DNA of 45,627 nucleotides from Dyadobacter sp. CY323 (lineage in GTDB: Bacteria > Bacteroidota > Bacteroidia > Cytophagales > Spirosomataceae), in the NCBI RefSeq assembly GCF_021390245.1, contig NZ_JAJUXH010000021.1, positions 1-45,627 of the forward strand, given 5' to 3'. The first letter of the stretch is position 1. Each line of letters starts with the position of its first letter. Position numbers and translations under genes: made by a program. The notes beneath the pieces were generated by a model. That model made no database searches, was not told the DNA's origin, and worked only from the letters and a program-made list of their open reading frames with translations. Shown here piece after piece: positions 43,078-45,627 of the stretch.

Positions 43078-44292
43078 CTACAATACCAAATCCGGATTCC
43101 CCGGTCCAAAGTGTTTCAAAATTACAATTGGATCTGTTTTTGATGGATTGCTGATTACAACGCCTTCCGTTGCTGCTTTTTCACTTACAAAAAACTCGTC
43201 ATTCGTCAACTGTCCGTAGCGGATTAATGCAGGTGTTTCAATGTCCCATTCTCCGAACTTTCCGTGACCTTGCATGACGATAATTCCATAAGCAGCTGCA
43301 TCTTTGATCGTTACCGTTTTGCCGGGCAATACGGTAAGTTCTTTTGCACTAAATGCCTCGTTCAGGTAGCATACCCATTTTTCGCTGTATCCTTCTGCTT
43401 CCATTTCCGCATCATCTTTCACTGATTTCGGACGCATGAAACGGGTTTCAAGCATATTGGGATTTGTATTTAATTCCCAATCAATCACTTCCATGAGCTG
43501 ATCGTAATCTCCTTTGCGATCTTCCGGAGTTCCATTCCAAAGCAATTCTTCGGGAACAATCGCCTCGTTCACAAGAGATTGATACATCGCAAACACATCC
43601 GAAGCTTTTTGCGGCTCGTAAGTGCATAAGCTTCCTGGTGCATGTAACATCCCAGGAGGAACGTCCCAGCCAGTCCCTGGTTCAAGACGGAATGCAGATG
43701 AGTAATTGGTGATTTTATTGTCGCCTTTATTGAAATTCATCAGACATTCCTTGATCTGCTCCTTCGTCGTTCCGGGTGTAATTCCAAAGAAAGTATAAGG
43801 AAAATCGCCTCCGTGGTTGTTGAGTTGTGGCGGAAAATAGTAAGCTTCCGGCTTGCCATTCTGACCGATCAATGCCGCATGCTCGTCATTATGGTGAATG
43901 TGGTGAGGCAATGGGCCCATGTTATCAAAAAACTTGGAATACATCGGCCAGCTTTTGTATTCGTCCCACAAACGGTCGCCGATCAATGCACCCTTCAATT
44001 CCTCTACCGCATCTTTCAGCAGAATTTGCTGCTCGCCATTTCCATCGTCGTAAACAACAGCACTTAATCCCTCATTTTCACCAGTCAAAGGGCCATTTTT
44101 GGCAGGAGTGGTAGAAGACAACCAACGTTCGTCGATCCCGCCGCGCTCGCCGCCGAGCACATAGTAATCGTCCGGATGCAACTTGATCCTCCGTCCCGGA
44201 ACACAAAATGAACGTGGTACCCAGGTCGGCGCCAATCGTAAAATCCCTTTTCCCTGCTCCAATGCCTTCTCAGCTATACTTGAAATTCCCAT
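43078..44292 (-). CDS. Phosphomannose-isomerase-like cupin protein
   Basis: The 404-residue protein has a cupin metal site of the class I mannose-6-phosphate isomerase kind: PHHIHHNDEHAALIGQNGKP (near 129-148) provides His and Glu ligands, and GTGWDVPPGMLHAPGS provides a further His. A second beta-barrel region follows near 315-400. It is likely a metal-dependent aldose-ketose isomerase for the cluster's sugar, though the specific sugar is unclear. It follows the DUF4432 gene by 21 bp. Confidence 0.75.
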   Translation of the reverse strand: MGISSIAEKALEQGKGILRLAPTWVPRSFCVPGRRIKLHPDDYYVLGGERGGIDERWLSSTTPAKNGPLTGENEGLSAVVYDDGNGEQQILLKDAVEELKGALIGDRLWDEYKSWPMYSKFFDNMGPLPHHIHHNDEHAALIGQNGKPEAYYFPPQLNNHGGDFPYTFFGITPGTTKEQIKECLMNFNKGDNKITNYSSAFRLEPGTGWDVPPGMLHAPGSLCTYEPQKASDVFAMYQSLVNEAIVPEELLWNGTPEDRKGDYDQLMEVIDWELNTNPNMLETRFMRPKSVKDDAEMEAEGYSEKWVCYLNEAFSAKELTVLPGKTVTIKDAAAYGIIVMQGHGKFGEWDIETPALIRYGQLTNDEFFVSEKAATEGVVISNPSKTDPIVILKHFGPGNPDLVL

Positions 44293-44313
44293 TGTTTTGT
44301 ATTAAAAATTGGT

Positions 44314-45435
44314 TTAGTTATTGTTATTTTTTAGTTCTCTAAACTTGGTAAGTCTTGGCGACCCCGTCTTAAAGACTTCCCAAGTTTCCAGGTTTTCATC
44401 CGTGATTACAGTCAGTTCCAGATCGTACACCCTCGTCTCTTCCGGTTGGAGAAAAATCAGCGTCCCATCTTCCCGCGCCTTCGCCTGACCGGATAGCGGA
44501 TGTGTACTCGGCTCGATACCCGTTACATACTCGCCTTTCCCGAAATGCTGCCAGTTCGCAAGCCAGGGTAATTGTTCTTTTTTGAATTTCAGTGAAACCG
44601 CCAGACCAATTTTTTCATTGTACAGTCCGCAAATGCTGTCACCAAAAATGTCGGCCTCCACATCGATCAATGCTACTTCTTCGCCGCTGCCTGAATGACT
44701 TTCGAGTGGTGCGGGACATTTACGGAAATCATTTCCCTCTTTAAAGATCTTCGCATTCTCCTCGCCATGACGCGGGAACCATTTGCCGTTCCAAAGTATC
44801 TCGCTACCCTCATCGACGAGCGGCCAGCCAAAATTGAAATGGTAAAGCAACATGTGCGGCGCGGCTGTATTGGCCTTATTAATTACCTCATCATGTATCC
44901 GGATCCCGGGTTTGCGAAGCGTCGCCGAAATGGTTCTCTTCAGTTCAAGACTTGGCCCGAATGGTCGCGTTTCACGGATGATCCCGGTAATGCTCATTTC
45001 CAGGTTACCTCCTCTCAAATCCGGCTGAATGATCGAAACAATCTCGGCGGGCTGATTGCCGATCAGACCATGTAGTCCACGGTCTCCAAACTGGTCAGAC
45101 TCAGGTCCGCCGGCGTGAGAAAGTCCGCAGGTAGTGAGCAACCCACCCCCAAATGTCCTCAGCCAGTCGATTCCTTTATCCGAAAACGGTTGCGGAGAAG
45201 TAATGCCCACGTGGCTGATCCACGCCAGACTATGTTGATTGTAAAAAGCCTCCGCAATGTCCATAGCCCGGTCGATCACGACCTTCAAACGCAATCCGGT
45301 CCCGGTGTTTATCCAGGCGATACGCGTACCTCTTCCAGCCCCATTGTCTAGTATGGATGTTTCAATTCCTCCTACCTGGATGTGATTGGATACCTTCTCT
45401 TTCCAGTCCTGATTTATTGATTCGGTACGCTCCAT
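44314..45435 (-). CDS. DUF4432 aldose 1-epimerase-like protein
   Basis: The 373-residue beta-rich protein fits the DUF4432 branch of the galactose mutarotase superfamily, with RTFGGGLLTTCGLSHAGG (about 92-109), GLHGLIGNQPAEI and LLYHFNFGWPLVDEGS as conserved-looking parts. Mutarotases interconvert sugar anomers, feeding the transporter product to the enzymes downstream. It is the first gene of the leftward sugar cluster; no regulator is adjacent. No signal peptide, so cytoplasmic. Confidence 0.82.
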   Translation of the reverse strand: MERTESINQDWKEKVSNHIQVGGIETSILDNGAGRGTRIAWINTGTGLRLKVVIDRAMDIAEAFYNQHSLAWISHVGITSPQPFSDKGIDWLRTFGGGLLTTCGLSHAGGPESDQFGDRGLHGLIGNQPAEIVSIIQPDLRGGNLEMSITGIIRETRPFGPSLELKRTISATLRKPGIRIHDEVINKANTAAPHMLLYHFNFGWPLVDEGSEILWNGKWFPRHGEENAKIFKEGNDFRKCPAPLESHSGSGEEVALIDVEADIFGDSICGLYNEKIGLAVSLKFKKEQLPWLANWQHFGKGEYVTGIEPSTHPLSGQAKAREDGTLIFLQPEETRVYDLELTVITDENLETWEVFKTGSPRLTKFRELKNNNN

Positions 45436-45467
45436 TATTTATTGTTACTATCTTGTTCTGATTGTAA

Positions 45468-45484
45468 AAGGCGAAAAACGCCTT
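45468..45484. terminator. Short hairpin upstream of the DUF4432 gene
   Basis: AAGGCG/CGCCTT with a 5-A loop has T-rich flanks on the right side. It is too weak to be certain as a terminator; it could also shape the leader of the sugar cluster. Confidence 0.4.
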
Positions 45485-45518
45485 GTTTTAATGTAATTCA
45501 TATTGAAAATGCTTCTTT

Positions 45519-45556
45519 TTGTCAAGCTGAGCGGACCGGTCCGCTCAGCTTGACAA
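45519..45556. terminator. Perfect 38-bp palindrome followed by T-run, overlapping a stop codon
   Basis: The two 19-bp arms are exact complements with no spacer (centre ACCGGT). T-runs flank both sides, so it can end transcripts in both directions. The stop codon of the partial hydrolase gene lies inside the right arm. Confidence 0.8.
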
Positions 45557-45627
45557 TTTTTTCAACAACCACTCCCTAACCCTCACATTAAAATCCTCCG
45601 TATCCTCAAAATGAAATGCGTGGCCCA
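45545..45627 (-). CDS. Alpha/beta hydrolase, C-terminal end only (cut by window edge)
   Basis: The reading frame entering from the right edge encodes GHAFHFEDTEDFNVRVREWL and six more residues, then TGA at 45545-45547. This fits the end of an alpha/beta hydrolase, where the GH holds the catalytic histidine and the last helix follows. The frame upstream is outside the window, so the start and the nucleophile cannot be seen. It is on the strand of the sugar cluster and ends in the palindrome. Confidence 0.6.
   Translation of the reverse strand, partial: GHAFHFEDTEDFNVRVREWLLKKLSS

Overview
The window looks like chromosomal DNA from a member of the Bacteroidota, most likely a Cytophagales genome of the Dyadobacter/Spirosoma type. 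This is inferred from several things: AraC regulators with a seven-helix membrane half, a PadR regulator paired with a prefix-domain FtsX permease, a DUF4136 lipoprotein, genes with little or no Shine-Dalgarno sequence, and promoter elements of the Bacteroidota type (TTTG about 21 nt before TAnnTTTG, clearest upstream of the beta-barrel gene near 20.85 kb). No species-level marker such as rRNA is present. No phage or insertion-sequence genes were seen.

Layout. 1-260: tandem ~120-bp tRNA-like repeats, each ending in an intrinsic terminator. 0.28-8.3 kb: AraC regulator, S41 peptidase, PadR regulator with an FtsX-type permease, and two convergent L,D-transpeptidases whose 3' ends overlap. 8.5-10.5 kb: aromatic amino acid genes (prephenate dehydrogenase and a PLP aminotransferase). 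10.68-10.92 kb: a small inverted-repeat-bounded element. 11.0-13.4 kb: molybdate ABC importer modABC. 13.5-15.6 kb: SGNH hydrolase, sugar nucleotidyltransferase and an A-type Fe-S carrier. 15.7-19.8 kb: a threonine operon, thrA to thrB, with an MNT nucleotidyltransferase/HEPN pair inserted between the two genes. 20-25.8 kb: beta-barrel protein, a small membrane protein, a large FAD/Fe-S D-2-hydroxyacid dehydrogenase and a thioredoxin-fold protein that lacks the CxxC motif.

25.9-33.8 kb is a self-contained efflux locus. A histidine kinase and response regulator are transcribed leftward. Divergent from them are a TolC-type outer membrane factor and a single 1452-residue ORF that joins an RND pump to its periplasmic adaptor. 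The adaptor keeps its own lipoprotein signal peptide inside the fusion. The divergent promoter region holds a 15-bp inverted repeat placed with the same 12-bp spacing to a -7-like element on each side.

34.0-45.6 kb: a DUF4136 lipoprotein, a Tat-exported Gfo/Idh/MocA oxidoreductase, a RelE/ParE-type toxin-antitoxin pair, and a seven-gene leftward sugar cluster. The cluster has a DUF4432 mutarotase-like protein, a phosphomannose-isomerase-like cupin, a TIM-barrel isomerase/epimerase, a Gfo/Idh/MocA oxidoreductase and a ribose-type ABC importer (ATPase, permease, binding protein). Four of its six junctions are long and carry repeats or hairpins. The right edge cuts the end of an alpha/beta hydrolase gene whose stop codon lies within a perfect 38-bp palindrome.

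The most unusual observations are the RND-adaptor fusion with an internal lipobox, the heptameric repeats that sit against stop codons, the HEPN/MNT pair inside the threonine operon, the symmetrical efflux operator, and the tRNA-like tandem repeats at the left edge.
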